47,170 nt of DNA from Collinsella aerofaciens (GCF_015557435.1 NZ_JADNOH010000027.1:1-47170); one strand, 5' to 3'. Counted from the first letter of the stretch, positions 1-7,650 are shown. Program-made: numbers and translations. The notes: generated by a model from the letters alone, not told the origin.

Positions 1-2
1 TC

Positions 3-731
3 GGCGGGGCCGACGCCTTCACCGCGGGCGCCCGCGTGGTCGCCGTGTACAACGCACCGCTCAGCAGCGCATGCAACCACGGCATCGCGAAGGGCAACCC
101 CAACGAGGTCTACCTGCGCTATCCGCGATCTCCCCTCGCCGACCAGTCCGGCGACGCCGGATTCACCCGCACGCCGAGCGACGATGCGTGCGCCTACACC
201 TGGGGACTCAGTCTGATCAAGCGCTCAAGCTCGGACGATAAACCGCTTGCGGGCGCCAAGCTACGCATCATCGATGACCGCGGGCGCATCCTAACGACTG
301 ATGGCTCGTGGTCGACGGATGCCGACGCTTGTGTCACCACGGGCGCGGACGGCCATGTGGAATTGACCGGCGTGGACGCGGGCGTCTATACCGTCGAGGA
401 AATCGCGGCACCCAAGGGCTACACCGCCTTTGAGGGCAAACGAACGGTAACGGTTACGTCCGAGGGATTGGACGTTAAACAGGTGGCAGCCGCGAAGTCC
501 AAAGTGACCGTGTCGGCCGAAAGCCCTCTGCGGGTTGATACCGCCGATGCCGGGACGGGCTCGATTGAGCTGTCGGTGCTCAACACCCCATCTAAAGAAG
601 TGAGTCGAGGCTTTATGCCCTCGACGGGAGATAGAACGTTGGTTCTGGTGGCGGCTTTGGCTGCCATCGGAGTGGCGGCTATTGTTGTCGCGCTCGTCAT
701 CAGGCGGGGAGGAGGTCGCCGTGAAAAATAA
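3..731 (+). CDS. Sortase-anchored pilin/adhesin, 3' part (5' end outside window)
   Basis: The reading frame is open from base 3, so the gene begins upstream and only its last 242 codons are visible. The start of the visible part resembles the end of a fimbrial D2-type domain (NPNEVYLRYPRSP, matching NPNTVTLEYSNNP in the next gene). A SpaA-like domain follows, with the E-box-like motif YTVEEIAAPKGY that supports intramolecular isopeptide bonds in Gram-positive pilins. The C-terminus is a sorting signal: MPSTG at bases 615-629, a hydrophobic segment, then an RRGGGRREK tail. MPSTG is a variant of LPXTG. By family this is a wall-anchored tip or minor pilin, partner of the pilin that follows 123 bases later. 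Which sortase handles it is not visible; a pilin sortase could lie upstream. Confidence 0.85.
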   Translation, partial: GGADAFTAGARVVAVYNAPLSSACNHGIAKGNPNEVYLRYPRSPLADQSGDAGFTRTPSDDACAYTWGLSLIKRSSSDDKPLAGAKLRIIDDRGRILTTDGSWSTDADACVTTGADGHVELTGVDAGVYTVEEIAAPKGYTAFEGKRTVTVTSEGLDVKQVAAAKSKVTVSAESPLRVDTADAGTGSIELSVLNTPSKEVSRGFMPSTGDRTLVLVAALAAIGVAAIVVALVIRRGGGRREK

Positions 732-735
732 TTGT

Positions 736-744
736 CCCCCCCCC
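736..744. repeat. Run of nine C between the two pilin genes
   Basis: A homopolymeric run of nine C lies 5 bases after the stop of the first pilin gene and 110 bases before the start of the second. It is outside both coding frames, so a length change could only affect transcription or mRNA structure. Confidence 0.8.
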
Positions 745-854
745 TTGCTCAATGGCGTACTGCCTCCGTAGCGAGTGACGCACAGGTCTACCGACCTGAT
801 GATCATTGGTTTTGAAAAAGTTACTAGAGAACTCTCCAAGAAAGAGGGCCAAAC

Positions 855-2783
855 ATGAAGACAACCAAGAACATCGCCCGCCTGGCAGTAGCCGCCGGCC
901 TCACGGCGGCCCTGAGCTTCGGCGGAGTCATGGCACCCGTGAGCATGGCGCTTGCTGAGGGCGGAACCGCCGCAAACTATGTGCCGACGGCGACGACGAC
1001 CGGCAACGTGACCATTGCTGAGAACACCTATGCCGGCACCTCGTTTAAGGGTATCCAGATTTTCAAGGCCACGGTAACGCAGGGTAAGGCTGATGCGGAT
1101 GGCGATGGCGTTGCAGATGAGAATGGAGCTTGGACTGAGGATCACGAAAAGACGCTGTCCGACATCCAGTGGGCGACTCCTGAGGTTGAGAATGCTGTTA
1201 AAGGCGTTTTTGCTGAAGACACCAATAATCCTGGTGAAGGCGCCACAGCTCAGGATTGGGCAGACTACATTGCTGGAATAGTTGCTGGTAATGCTGGCAA
1301 AGGATTCAAGGTCGATGCCGACAGCGCGCTCGACAAGATTGCCAAGGCGCTTGAGAAATTAACCACAGTCAATGAGGCTACTGGCTGGATAAATTCGTCT
1401 GATGGTAAATTTTCCACGCTGTCTGCCGGCTACTGGCTCTTTGTGACTGCGGGCGTTAGCGACACCGCCAACACGACTACTGGCAACACGGATGCCTACA
1501 CCTCGCCGATTTTCGCCATCGTCGGCGGAGCCGATGTGAATGCGGAGCCTAAGAAGGGTGTCCCCACCGTCAAAAAGGAAATCCTCGATGACGCCGATGC
1601 TGATGCTGATGGCGTTAACATCAAGACTTCCAAAAAATGGAAGGATATCGCCGATTCCCAAATCGGCCAGGAGGTCAACTACAAGCTTACCGGTTCGGTT
1701 GCCAGCAACTATGCTACTTACGATAGCTATGCGTACAAGTTTACCGACGAGCTTTCCAACGGCCTTGAATACGTTGATGGATCTGCTGAGGTATATGCGC
1801 TGAACGGCTCTACCTATACCCCAATCGATGGGACCAATTACTACGTAACGAAACCTGATGCCAGCAATAACAACACTCTTACGGTCGAGTTCAAGGTTGA
1901 TGAAACTGATAACGGCCTCAAGGACGTTGCGGGCATAAATGATCAAACCCAGATTGTTGTCTTTTATAGGGCCAAGCTCAATGGCAATGCTGTAATTGGC
2001 AACGCTAAGGATGAGTCTGGTAAACCCAAAAAGGGCGGCAACCCCAACACCGTTACGCTCGAGTACTCCAATAATCCGCATGCCCAAGGCACGGGCAAGA
2101 CGATTGAGCACACCGTCGCCGACTTTGCGTTCAGGCTCAATCTCAAGAAGGTCGACCAGGGCACCGAGAAGGGCCTTGAGGGCGCCGTCTTCACCATCCA
2201 GTCTGCTGATGTGAACACCATGGGCAAGTACGTCGCTTCAACGGCGGGAGAATTTGGGGGCAGCAACGTCGTCGCTGGCCAGCTCGTGGACGTCCCTAGC
2301 GACACTAGCGTCGAAAACCTTCCTGATTGTGTGAAGTTCACGTCCGACAATAACGGCATGATCACCTCCTCCGGCCTCGACGCCGGCTCCTACAAGGTAA
2401 CCGAGATCAAGGCTCCCGGCAGCAACAAAGAGTACACCGCCGCAGAACACTTCACCTTTACTATCACTCCGGAGTATTCCACTGACGGCACCATGAATGT
2501 GAAAACGATCGGCGCTAGTCTCGATTCCCCCCGTAGCGATGTTGTCTTAGGCGAGCTTGACGAGACCGCCGGCGACAACAAGCTGAACGTCAATGGTGAC
2601 AGCGCCACCAATCCTGCAGATGGCGTAATCAACATCACCGTCGGCAATACCAAACAGATCAAACTCCCGCTGACCGGTCTCAACGGCGTGACCTTCACTT
2701 GGATTGCTGGCGGCGCGCTGCTGTGCATTGGCGTGGCGCACCTCATCCGTAGTCGTAAGCGCGACGACGGTTCTGAGGAGTAG
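855..2783 (+). CDS. LPXTG-anchored major pilin with D2 and SpaA-like domains
   Basis: This 642-residue protein has a signal peptide (residues 1 to about 34, ending ALA-E). A segment around residues 230-260 (VPTVKKEI) may supply the pilin lysine used in polymerisation. Next comes a fimbrial isopeptide-formation D2 domain (about 250-430) and a SpaA-like domain (about 435-570) with an E-box-like YKVTEIKAPG. The sorting signal LPLTG is at 604-608, followed by a hydrophobic stretch and RSRKRDD. By family it would be the polymerised shaft subunit of a sortase-built pilus. The start is supported by AAAGAGGG six bases upstream. The central coding region is less GC-rich than neighbouring housekeeping genes, as is common for surface antigens. 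The assignment as major subunit is inferred from domain order. Confidence 0.88.
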   Translation: MKTTKNIARLAVAAGLTAALSFGGVMAPVSMALAEGGTAANYVPTATTTGNVTIAENTYAGTSFKGIQIFKATVTQGKADADGDGVADENGAWTEDHEKTLSDIQWATPEVENAVKGVFAEDTNNPGEGATAQDWADYIAGIVAGNAGKGFKVDADSALDKIAKALEKLTTVNEATGWINSSDGKFSTLSAGYWLFVTAGVSDTANTTTGNTDAYTSPIFAIVGGADVNAEPKKGVPTVKKEILDDADADADGVNIKTSKKWKDIADSQIGQEVNYKLTGSVASNYATYDSYAYKFTDELSNGLEYVDGSAEVYALNGSTYTPIDGTNYYVTKPDASNNNTLTVEFKVDETDNGLKDVAGINDQTQIVVFYRAKLNGNAVIGNAKDESGKPKKGGNPNTVTLEYSNNPHAQGTGKTIEHTVADFAFRLNLKKVDQGTEKGLEGAVFTIQSADVNTMGKYVASTAGEFGGSNVVAGQLVDVPSDTSVENLPDCVKFTSDNNGMITSSGLDAGSYKVTEIKAPGSNKEYTAAEHFTFTITPEYSTDGTMNVKTIGASLDSPRSDVVLGELDETAGDNKLNVNGDSATNPADGVINITVGNTKQIKLPLTGLNGVTFTWIAGGALLCIGVAHLIRSRKRDDGSEE

Positions 2784-2819
2784 CTGTTCGCCTCGAATAT
2801 CAACACGAGATATGAAAAA

Positions 2820-2861
2820 GCGGGGCACCCGGTCGATGCGATCGGGTGCCCCGCTTCGTTT
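2820..2861. terminator. Strong hairpin terminator after the pilin gene
   Basis: A perfect 12-bp stem (2820-2831 with 2843-2854, GCGGGGCACCCG) is followed by TTCGTTT and preceded by five A, so it can work in both directions. It ends the pilin unit. Confidence 0.85.
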
Positions 2862-2863
2862 GT

Positions 2864-2921
2864 TGGTGCAAAGCAACCTGACCCCTTTGCACCACCATAA
2901 AGGTGCCTGTCCCCTTTATGG
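2864..2921. repeat. Two adjacent GGGACAG-type palindromes
   Basis: The first hairpin pairs GGTGCAAAG (2865-2873) with CTTTGCACC (2885-2893). The second pairs CCATAAAGG (2895-2903) with CCTTTATGG (2913-2921) around the 9-nt loop TGCCTGTCC. The second loop is identical to the one at 47133-47141 and is the reverse complement of the one at 46799-46807. The first, taken as the 31-nt word 2864-2894, resembles 40861-40891. They lie between convergent genes and belong to the dispersed family described in the findings. Confidence 0.8.
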
Positions 2922-2931
2922 GGTTTGGCGG

Positions 2932-4077
2932 CTAAGCGGTGGGGAGTTCTGGCGTGTTAGCCGGCTGCTGCGGCTTGAGGTGGGCGTTGCGCCAGATGGT
3001 CTGGATAACGTAGCCGAGCATAAGGACAAAGGCCGCGCCGCTGATGAAGCCGCCTACGAGGGGAAGCCCCGTGAGGGCACCTGCGATTACGCCGCCCACG
3101 GCTGCCATGGCGTAGCGGTTCTGGTTGTGTCCGACCATGCGGGCAATGGCGCAGCCCGCGAAGGCGCTCGACACCAACGCGATGCCGATAACGCCGCACA
3201 AGAGGGCTCCGGCAAGCGACAGACCTGCGATAGAGATAATCAGCAGTAGGACGGCGGGGGCGATAGCAATCGCACCCAGAAGACCGCTCACCCACAGAGG
3301 CATGGGACGCTGGTGGAGCATGCCGGCGGCGCCGGCGGTCGCGCGCGGAAAGACGAGCTCGAGCAGCAGAGCGACAAAGCAGGTCGAGAGGGCCGCGGCG
3401 ACGATACCGCCGATGACATCGTTGGCGGTGGAAGTATCTTCGTTCTCGATGCGGTCGATCTTGAGCGCGCCGACCTCGGCTCCCGCGGCGCGCTCGGGGT
3501 CCTCGGAGACGTGCGCGTTCACGGTGCCGGTGATGTGGGCGTTCTTGCCCAGGATGAGCTTGTCGGCCCAAACCTCGACATCGCCCTCGACGGTGCCATC
3601 GATGGTCACCGTGTCGCCTGCAAGCGCTGCCGACTTGGTAGAGCCGCGCAGGGCAACCGTCTCGCCCACCGCGTAAAGACAGTTGGCAGAGCTGTCGGTG
3701 TTGAGCACAACGTGCTGACCGACCACCGTGACGCTGCCATCAACCGTGGTCTTGGCGATATCGATAGTGCGTGCCGCCAGACGGACGGCACCGCCCACCG
3801 TGCAGCCGCGGATCGAGAGGGTATCGCCCGCGGCGATGATATCGCGGTCGATGGAGGTATCGTCCAGGTTGAGGCTCTGACCTGCCCAGTACAGGTCACC
3901 TTCGACGCCGGACGGAGTGGCGTCATTGTCGGTCGCAAGTACGTTGCCTGCGGTGTCCGTGCCGGCAAGAGCCGTAGCGGGAAGTGCGGTGAGCGCCAGA
4001 GCGATGAGTGCGAATAGGATGGTGATGCGGCCCCACGCTTTACGGCGTTGGGTCGACGGGAATTGATTGTGGGGCAT
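2932..4077 (-). CDS. Exported bactofilin-like (polymer-forming) membrane protein
   Basis: The protein has 381 residues from ATG 4077, which has GAAGGA six bases upstream; an in-frame start at 4125 lacks such a site. Residues 1-38 form a signal peptide or N-terminal anchor (hydrophobic FALIALALTALPATALA). Residues about 55-200 are short repeating beta-strand units (DRDIIAAGDTLSIRG, DGSVTVVGQHVVL, EGDVEVWADKLILG) typical of bactofilin-type beta-helical domains. A charged linker leads to four or so membrane segments in residues 230-370. By family bactofilins polymerise in the cytoplasm; here the signal peptide suggests the repeats face outside, which is an inference. It is convergent with the pilin gene. 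The exact function is unknown. Confidence 0.75.
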   Translation of the reverse strand: MPHNQFPSTQRRKAWGRITILFALIALALTALPATALAGTDTAGNVLATDNDATPSGVEGDLYWAGQSLNLDDTSIDRDIIAAGDTLSIRGCTVGGAVRLAARTIDIAKTTVDGSVTVVGQHVVLNTDSSANCLYAVGETVALRGSTKSAALAGDTVTIDGTVEGDVEVWADKLILGKNAHITGTVNAHVSEDPERAAGAEVGALKIDRIENEDTSTANDVIGGIVAAALSTCFVALLLELVFPRATAGAAGMLHQRPMPLWVSGLLGAIAIAPAVLLLIISIAGLSLAGALLCGVIGIALVSSAFAGCAIARMVGHNQNRYAMAAVGGVIAGALTGLPLVGGFISGAAFVLMLGYVIQTIWRNAHLKPQQPANTPELPTA

Positions 4078-4183
4078 AGTGAATCCTTCGTCAGATGCTC
4101 GATATGCACCTAACAGGGTACCCAACGCGTGGGCGCTCTAAAAGAACCTCTCGGTTGCATTTCGAAGGATGAGCCCGCGCAAT

Positions 4184-4873
4184 CTACTTTTTGTGGTGCA
4201 AAAAGCGCGCGATGTCCTCTTCGGTGGGGCTTTTGATGTCAAAACGCAGCGACAGCCAGCGCAGCCCCATGGTTACCGCAACGCATACGATCAACGCGGT
4301 GATGTTGCTGACGACGCCGCTCATGACAAGGCATACATAGCTCGCCGAGCCGGCGATGGCTGCGATGGCATAGAAGTTGGTGCGCTGGAAAATGCCCGGT
4401 ACCACGCCCATAAAACTGTCGCGCAGCATGCCGCCGCCCACCGCGGTGAAAAAGCCCATCATGATGCACACCGCCGGCGCAAAGCCGTAGACCAGTGCCT
4501 TGTCTGCTCCGGTGGCGGCGTAGATGCCGACTGAGATGATGTCGAGCAGGGGAATGAGTTTTTCGGGTTTGTCGACGATTGCCGGGAAAATGTAGATGAT
4601 GGCTGCCGTGGCAATGGAAAGCGGCAGCGCCATTGGCTGGTTGAGGATGTAGACGTTGCCCACCTGCAGCGTCATGTCGCGTAAAAGACCGCCGCCCAAG
4701 CCACAGACCACGGCGAGCGCAACTGCACCCACCAGGTCGAGTTTGTGCTCGCGCGCGACCAACACGCCCGAGATTGAAGCCGCGACGACGGCGAACATTT
4801 CGAGCCAAAACGGGATGGCGACCATGGCATCCGTGGCGTGTGAGGTAACGGTTATAGCGGCGACGACGGGCAA
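4184..4873 (-). CDS. TRIC/UPF0126-family membrane protein
   Basis: This is a 229-residue protein with about seven hydrophobic segments in two similar halves, each with a glycine-rich turn (GLGGGLLRDM and AVGGGMLRDS). That duplicated GGG(M/L)LRD pattern marks the UPF0126/TRIC family, of which some members are cation channels and others may carry small solutes. The start is taken as TTG 4873 because AAAGGA sits seven bases upstream on the minus strand. The frame stays open to 4990, but the extra 39 residues are polar and lack a ribosome site. It is transcribed in the same direction as the bactofilin-like gene, 106 bases upstream of it, so the two may be co-transcribed. Confidence 0.85.
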   Translation of the reverse strand: MPVVAAITVTSHATDAMVAIPFWLEMFAVVAASISGVLVAREHKLDLVGAVALAVVCGLGGGLLRDMTLQVGNVYILNQPMALPLSIATAAIIYIFPAIVDKPEKLIPLLDIISVGIYAATGADKALVYGFAPAVCIMMGFFTAVGGGMLRDSFMGVVPGIFQRTNFYAIAAIAGSASYVCLVMSGVVSNITALIVCVAVTMGLRWLSLRFDIKSPTEEDIARFLHHKK

Positions 4874-5033
4874 GATGGGGTCCTTTGGATTACGGATTTG
4901 GACAATGCCCGTACATAGTACATGGTTGGCGGGCGTGGTGACCCTATTGCTCGGTAAACGGTCGGGACTGGGAACGGTCATGGGTACCAAACATATACAT
5001 CAGCCTTCAAAGATGCCGAAAAATGTCGTTTTT

Positions 5034-5093
5034 GGAGGGTGATGTACATGTTTTTGAGGGAGGGGCGGGTTCGAATCCCTTCTCCTCCGCCGT
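5034..5093 (+). pseudogene. tRNA-Ser-like remnant (3' T-arm and acceptor)
   Basis: Bases 5066-5093 resemble the T-arm and acceptor end of the tRNA-Ser(CGA) gene next door, but on the opposite strand, with a few mismatches and CCG instead of CCA. A GGAGGG at 5034-5039 could pair with the 3' acceptor CTCCTCC, yet only about 60 nt lie between the ends. There is no D-arm or anticodon arm, and the T-stem is imperfect. This is probably a degraded or partial inverted duplicate; a scar of a past integration at the tRNA is possible. Confidence 0.55.
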
Positions 5094-5116
5094 ATTTGCT
5101 TGTAAGGGACTCTAAA

Positions 5117-5144
5117 CAAAAAAGCCCCCGTTTTCGGGAGCTTT
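5117..5144 (-). terminator. Terminator of tRNA-Ser(CGA)
   Basis: On the minus strand an AAGCTCCCG / CGGGGGCTT stem with a GAAAAC-type loop and one A-C mismatch is followed by six T, 12 bases beyond the tRNA 3' end. Confidence 0.75.
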
Positions 5145-5155
5145 CTCAACCAAAA

Positions 5156-5246
5156 TGGCGGAGGAGGAGGGATTCGAACCCTCGTGACCTTATACAGGCC
5201 AAACGGTTTTCGAGACCGCCGCATTCAACCACTCTGCCACCCCTCC
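5156..5246 (-). tRNA. tRNA-Ser (anticodon CGA)
   Basis: This 91-nt gene has a class II variable arm. Acceptor GGAGGGG pairs with CTCCTCC with one G-T pair. The anticodon stem GCGGT/ACCGT encloses the loop CTCGAAA, giving anticodon CGA for codon UCG. The T-arm is GAGGG-TTCGAAT-CCCTC and CCA is encoded. It lies 48 bases downstream of a second serine tRNA with a terminator between them and no obvious promoter of its own, so it may depend on read-through. Confidence 0.93.
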
Positions 5247-5255
5247 GCGTGGGGT

Positions 5256-5286
5256 AAAAACAAAGCAGGCTCGAAGGCCTGCTTTG
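5256..5286 (-). terminator. Terminator between the two tRNA-Ser genes
   Basis: A perfect 10-bp stem (5261-5270 with 5277-5286) with loop TCGAAG is followed on the minus strand by five T (5256-5260). Confidence 0.75.
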
Positions 5287-5294
5287 GAATTAAC

Positions 5295-5385
5295 TGGCGG
5301 AGAGTCAGGGATTTGAACCCTGGAGACGCTTTTGACGCCTACACGATTTCCAATCGTGCTCCTTCGGCCACTCGGACAACTCTCC
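5295..5385 (-). tRNA. tRNA-Ser (anticodon GGA)
   Basis: This 91-nt class II tRNA begins GGAGAGTTG and ends with encoded CCA. The anticodon stem CACGA/TCGTG encloses TTGGAAA, giving anticodon GGA (codons UCC and UCU). It has a long variable arm and T-loop TTCAAAT. Its acceptor stem is nearly that of the neighbouring tRNA-Ser(CGA). Confidence 0.93.
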
Positions 5386-5401
5386 GTTAAATGCGAAAGT
5401 C

Positions 5402-5429
5402 AGTATACACGAGGAATCGCAAAGTGCAA
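5402..5429 (-). promoter_or_regulatory. Promoter of tRNA-Ser(GGA)
   Basis: On the minus strand a -35 box TTGCAC (5429-5424) and a -10 box TATACT (5407-5402) are separated by 16 bases, which places the start point about 10 bases before the tRNA. Confidence 0.65.
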
Positions 5430-5789
5430 ACAGAAAAGTTGGCATTTTTTAAAACGCTCGGCCGCGTTTGGCGTTGCAGTGGGGTTTGAGGTGCCAAAAA
5501 ACGGCTTCCGACCAGCGTGGTTGATCAACTCAATTGTTCAAAAGGGGTATTCATAAGCGACTTGGCAATGAATTTAAAAATCTTTGGGTGGTGCTGTGGA
5601 CCACTGGTATGCATTTTGCGACCACAGCCTTGTGCCCGTTGACCTGCGGCTTGGCTCAGCTTGTCCCCGCGGCACCGTATCTTGTCCACAAATCCGTCAA
5701 GCTCTTGGTCGGCATTTGGTTGGAATGCGCATGAAACGTGGTGCGAGCATGGGCATATGTGGAGGTCATGAGGTTGTAGCTGCATATTC
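5430..5789. other. Non-coding stretch upstream of rpsF
   Basis: I find no supported gene in these roughly 360 bases. Short open frames on both strands lack ribosome sites and family signatures. The stretch holds one actinobacterial-type DnaA box (TTGTCCACA, 5682-5690) and an imperfect one in reverse (TGTGGACCA, 5595-5603). Composition is less GC-rich than in the flanking genes. Confidence 0.5.
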
Positions 5790-5818
5790 TTGCGGCTTGG
5801 GAGGTTGAAAGATATTAT
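5790..5818 (+). promoter_or_regulatory. Promoter of the rpsF-ssb-rpsR-rplI unit
   Basis: A -35 box TTGCGG (5790-5795) and a -10 box TATTAT (5813-5818) are spaced by 17 bases, leaving a leader of about 65 bases before rpsF. Autogenous control by S6/S18, known elsewhere, could act in this leader, but I did not identify the specific fold. Confidence 0.55.
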
Positions 5819-5889
5819 TACCAAGTCTTTTCCTGCTTCAGGCGCACCTTCACGACCTGAAGCCACATTTGCCCAGAGGAGGTGACAAT

Positions 5890-6183
5890 ATGAAGGCTTA
5901 TGAACTGCTGTTCTTTGTTGACCCGTCGCTCGACCCCGAGACTCGTCTCGCTGTTATGAAGCGTATCGATACCACGATCGCTGAGGGCGCTGGCAAGGTC
6001 GACTCCGTTGACGAGTGGGGCAAGCGCAAGCTCGCCTACGAGATCAACGACCTCACCGATGGTGACTACACCCTCATCAACTTCCACGCAGATCCTACCC
6101 AGATCGCCGAGCTTGATCGCGTCCTGCGCATCACCGACGCTGTGGTCCGCCACATGATCGTCCGTCGCGACGACCAGGAGTAA
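5890..6183 (+). CDS. rpsF: 30S ribosomal protein S6 (bS6)
   Basis: The 97-residue product has the bS6 ferredoxin-like fold sequence (MKAYELLFFVDPSLD at the start, KRKLAYEINDLTDGDYTLINF in the middle, DAVVRHMIVRRDD at the end). It binds S18 and the central domain of 16S rRNA in the small subunit. The start ATG 5890 follows AGGAGG by seven bases; the frame is open a little further upstream but without support. It opens the conserved operon rpsF-ssb-rpsR-rplI, 48 bases ahead of ssb. The length is typical. Confidence 0.97.
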   Translation: MKAYELLFFVDPSLDPETRLAVMKRIDTTIAEGAGKVDSVDEWGKRKLAYEINDLTDGDYTLINFHADPTQIAELDRVLRITDAVVRHMIVRRDDQE

Positions 6184-6231
6184 GACTGTCGTTTTGGACT
6201 GGGCTTGTGCCCCAAGAGGAAGTAGTGAGTT

Positions 6232-6684
6232 ATGAGCATCAATCGAGTGAACATCACCGGTAACCTCACCCGCGATCCCGAGCTGCGCGCCACCGCCGGC
6301 GGAACCCAGGTTCTGTCTTTTGGCGTCGCCGTGAACGATCGTCGCCGCAACGCGCAGACTGGCGAGTGGGAGGACTATCCCAACTTTGTCGACTGCACTA
6401 TGTTCGGCACCCGCGCCGAGGCCGTGAGCCGTTTCCTGGCAAAGGGAAACAAGGTCGCGATCGAGGGCAAGCTGCGCTACAGCTCTTGGGAGCGCGACGG
6501 CCAGCGCCGGAGCAAGCTTGAGGTCATCGTCGATGAGATCGAGTTTATGAGCTCCCGTGGTGGCCAGGGTGGCTACGATCAGGGCGGTTACGCCCCCGCA
6601 GCTCCCGCGCCCGCAGCACGTCCTGCCGCACCGGTGGCCACGCCGCCCGCGGTCGACGTCTACGATGAGGACATCCCGTTCTAA
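6232..6684 (+). CDS. ssb: Single-stranded DNA-binding protein
   Basis: The product is 150 residues. An OB-fold DNA-binding domain covers residues 1-105 (INRVNITGNLTRDPELR, then WERDGQRRSKLEVIVDEIEF). It is followed by a flexible Gly/Gln/Ala/Pro linker and the acidic tip DEDIPF that recruits replication and repair partners in the family. It coats single-stranded DNA at replication forks as a tetramer. It sits between the S6 and S18 genes, the usual arrangement. AGGAAG lies eight bases before the start. Confidence 0.97.
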   Translation: MSINRVNITGNLTRDPELRATAGGTQVLSFGVAVNDRRRNAQTGEWEDYPNFVDCTMFGTRAEAVSRFLAKGNKVAIEGKLRYSSWERDGQRRSKLEVIVDEIEFMSSRGGQGGYDQGGYAPAAPAPAARPAAPVATPPAVDVYDEDIPF

Positions 6685-6756
6685 GGGTTGTTCACCTATT
6701 TTTGAGTGAGAGGCGGCTTCGGTTCGCCGAAGTTGCCAAATGAAAGGTATTTTGAC

Positions 6757-7023
6757 ATGGCTAATGATTTTTCTGCACGTCAGCCGCGTCGTAAGTACTG
6801 CCAGTTCTGCAAGGAGAACACTGAGTTCATCGACTATAAGGACACTCAGCTTCTCCGTAAGTACATGACCGACCGTGGCAAGATCAAGCCCCGTCGCGTC
6901 ACTGGCGCTTGCACGCAGCATCAGCATGACATCGCCAACGCCATCAAGCGCGCCCGCGAGATGGCTCTCCTGCCGTACACCGTCCCCGTGGTTTCCTCTC
7001 GTGGCAACCGCGACCGCGGCTAA
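6757..7023 (+). CDS. rpsR: 30S ribosomal protein S18 (bS18), Cys-containing form
   Basis: This is an 88-residue basic protein with the S18 core ([22 protein letters not shown]) and the tail segment [13 protein letters not shown]. It pairs with S6 in the small-subunit platform. It carries CQFC near residues 15-18 plus a Cys and His pair around residues 51-55 (ACTQHQH), the pattern of the zinc-binding C-plus form. The start is ATG 6757, preceded by GAAAGG; the frame also runs upstream to 6706, but those codons form the ssb-rpsR spacer. Confidence 0.96.
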   Translation: MANDFSARQPRRKYCQFCKENTEFIDYKDTQLLRKYMTDRGKIKPRRVTGACTQHQHDIANAIKRAREMALLPYTVPVVSSRGNRDRG

Positions 7024-7038
7024 GAAGGGAGACGCATC

Positions 7039-7578
7039 ATGAAGGTTATTCTTCTCGATGAAATCAAGGGCAAGGGCGGCGAGGGTGACGTCGTAGAGGT
7101 CGCTCAGGGTTACGCTGAGAACTTCCTGTTCCCCAAGAAGCTCGCTGTTGCCGCTACCAAGGGCAACCTCAAGCAGCTTGACGAGCGTCGCAACAACATC
7201 GCCAAGCGCGAGGCCGTCCGTCTGGCTACCGCCAACGAGACCAAGGCTGCCCTTGAGGGCAAGACGGTCACCGTTGACGTCAAGGTCGGCGACGAGGGCA
7301 TCCTCTTTGGCTCCGTTACCGCCGCCATGATCGCTGACGCCATCAAGGCTCAGCTCGGTATGGACATCGACCGCAAGCGCGTCGAACTCGGTAAGCCCAT
7401 CAAGGTTGCCGGTGCCCACACCGTTGCCATCTCGCTGTACCGCGAGATCAAGGCCGAGGTTGTCGTTCTCGTCGGCGTTACCGCCGAGGAGCTCGCTGCC
7501 GAGGCTGAGGTCGAGGAGGCCGCTGAGGTCGCCGAGGCCGAGACCGCCGAGGTCGAGACTGAGGCTGCTGCCGAGTAG
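7039..7578 (+). CDS. rplI: 50S ribosomal protein L9 (bL9) with acidic tail
   Basis: The 179-residue product has the N-terminal L9 domain (MKVILLDEIKGKGGEGDVVEV, then YAENFLFPKKLA), a long connecting helix and a C-terminal domain ending near residue 147. The last 30 or so residues are nearly all Ala, Glu and Val, an acidic extension absent from most L9 proteins of about 150 residues. L9 binds domain V of 23S rRNA near the L1 stalk. GAAGGGAG precedes the start, and the gene is 15 bases after rpsR. Confidence 0.96.
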   Translation: MKVILLDEIKGKGGEGDVVEVAQGYAENFLFPKKLAVAATKGNLKQLDERRNNIAKREAVRLATANETKAALEGKTVTVDVKVGDEGILFGSVTAAMIADAIKAQLGMDIDRKRVELGKPIKVAGAHTVAISLYREIKAEVVVLVGVTAEELAAEAEVEEAAEVAEAETAEVETEAAAE

Positions 7579-7610
7579 CATTTGCTGCAACGCAACAATC
7601 TTGTTCTAAG

Positions 7611-7650
7611 AAGGGCACTCTGGGAAACCAGGGCGCCCTTTTGTTTTTTT
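7611..7650 (+). terminator. Terminator after rplI
   Basis: The stem AAGGGC..TCTGG / CCAGG..GCCCTT with a GAAA loop is followed by TTTTGTTTTTTT. It separates the ribosomal operon from dnaB. Confidence 0.85.

Noticed and set aside
5430-5789. Chromosomal replication origin
   Set aside because: Only one exact and one imperfect DnaA box, no AT-rich unwinding stretch, and no dnaA, dnaN or rpmH nearby.
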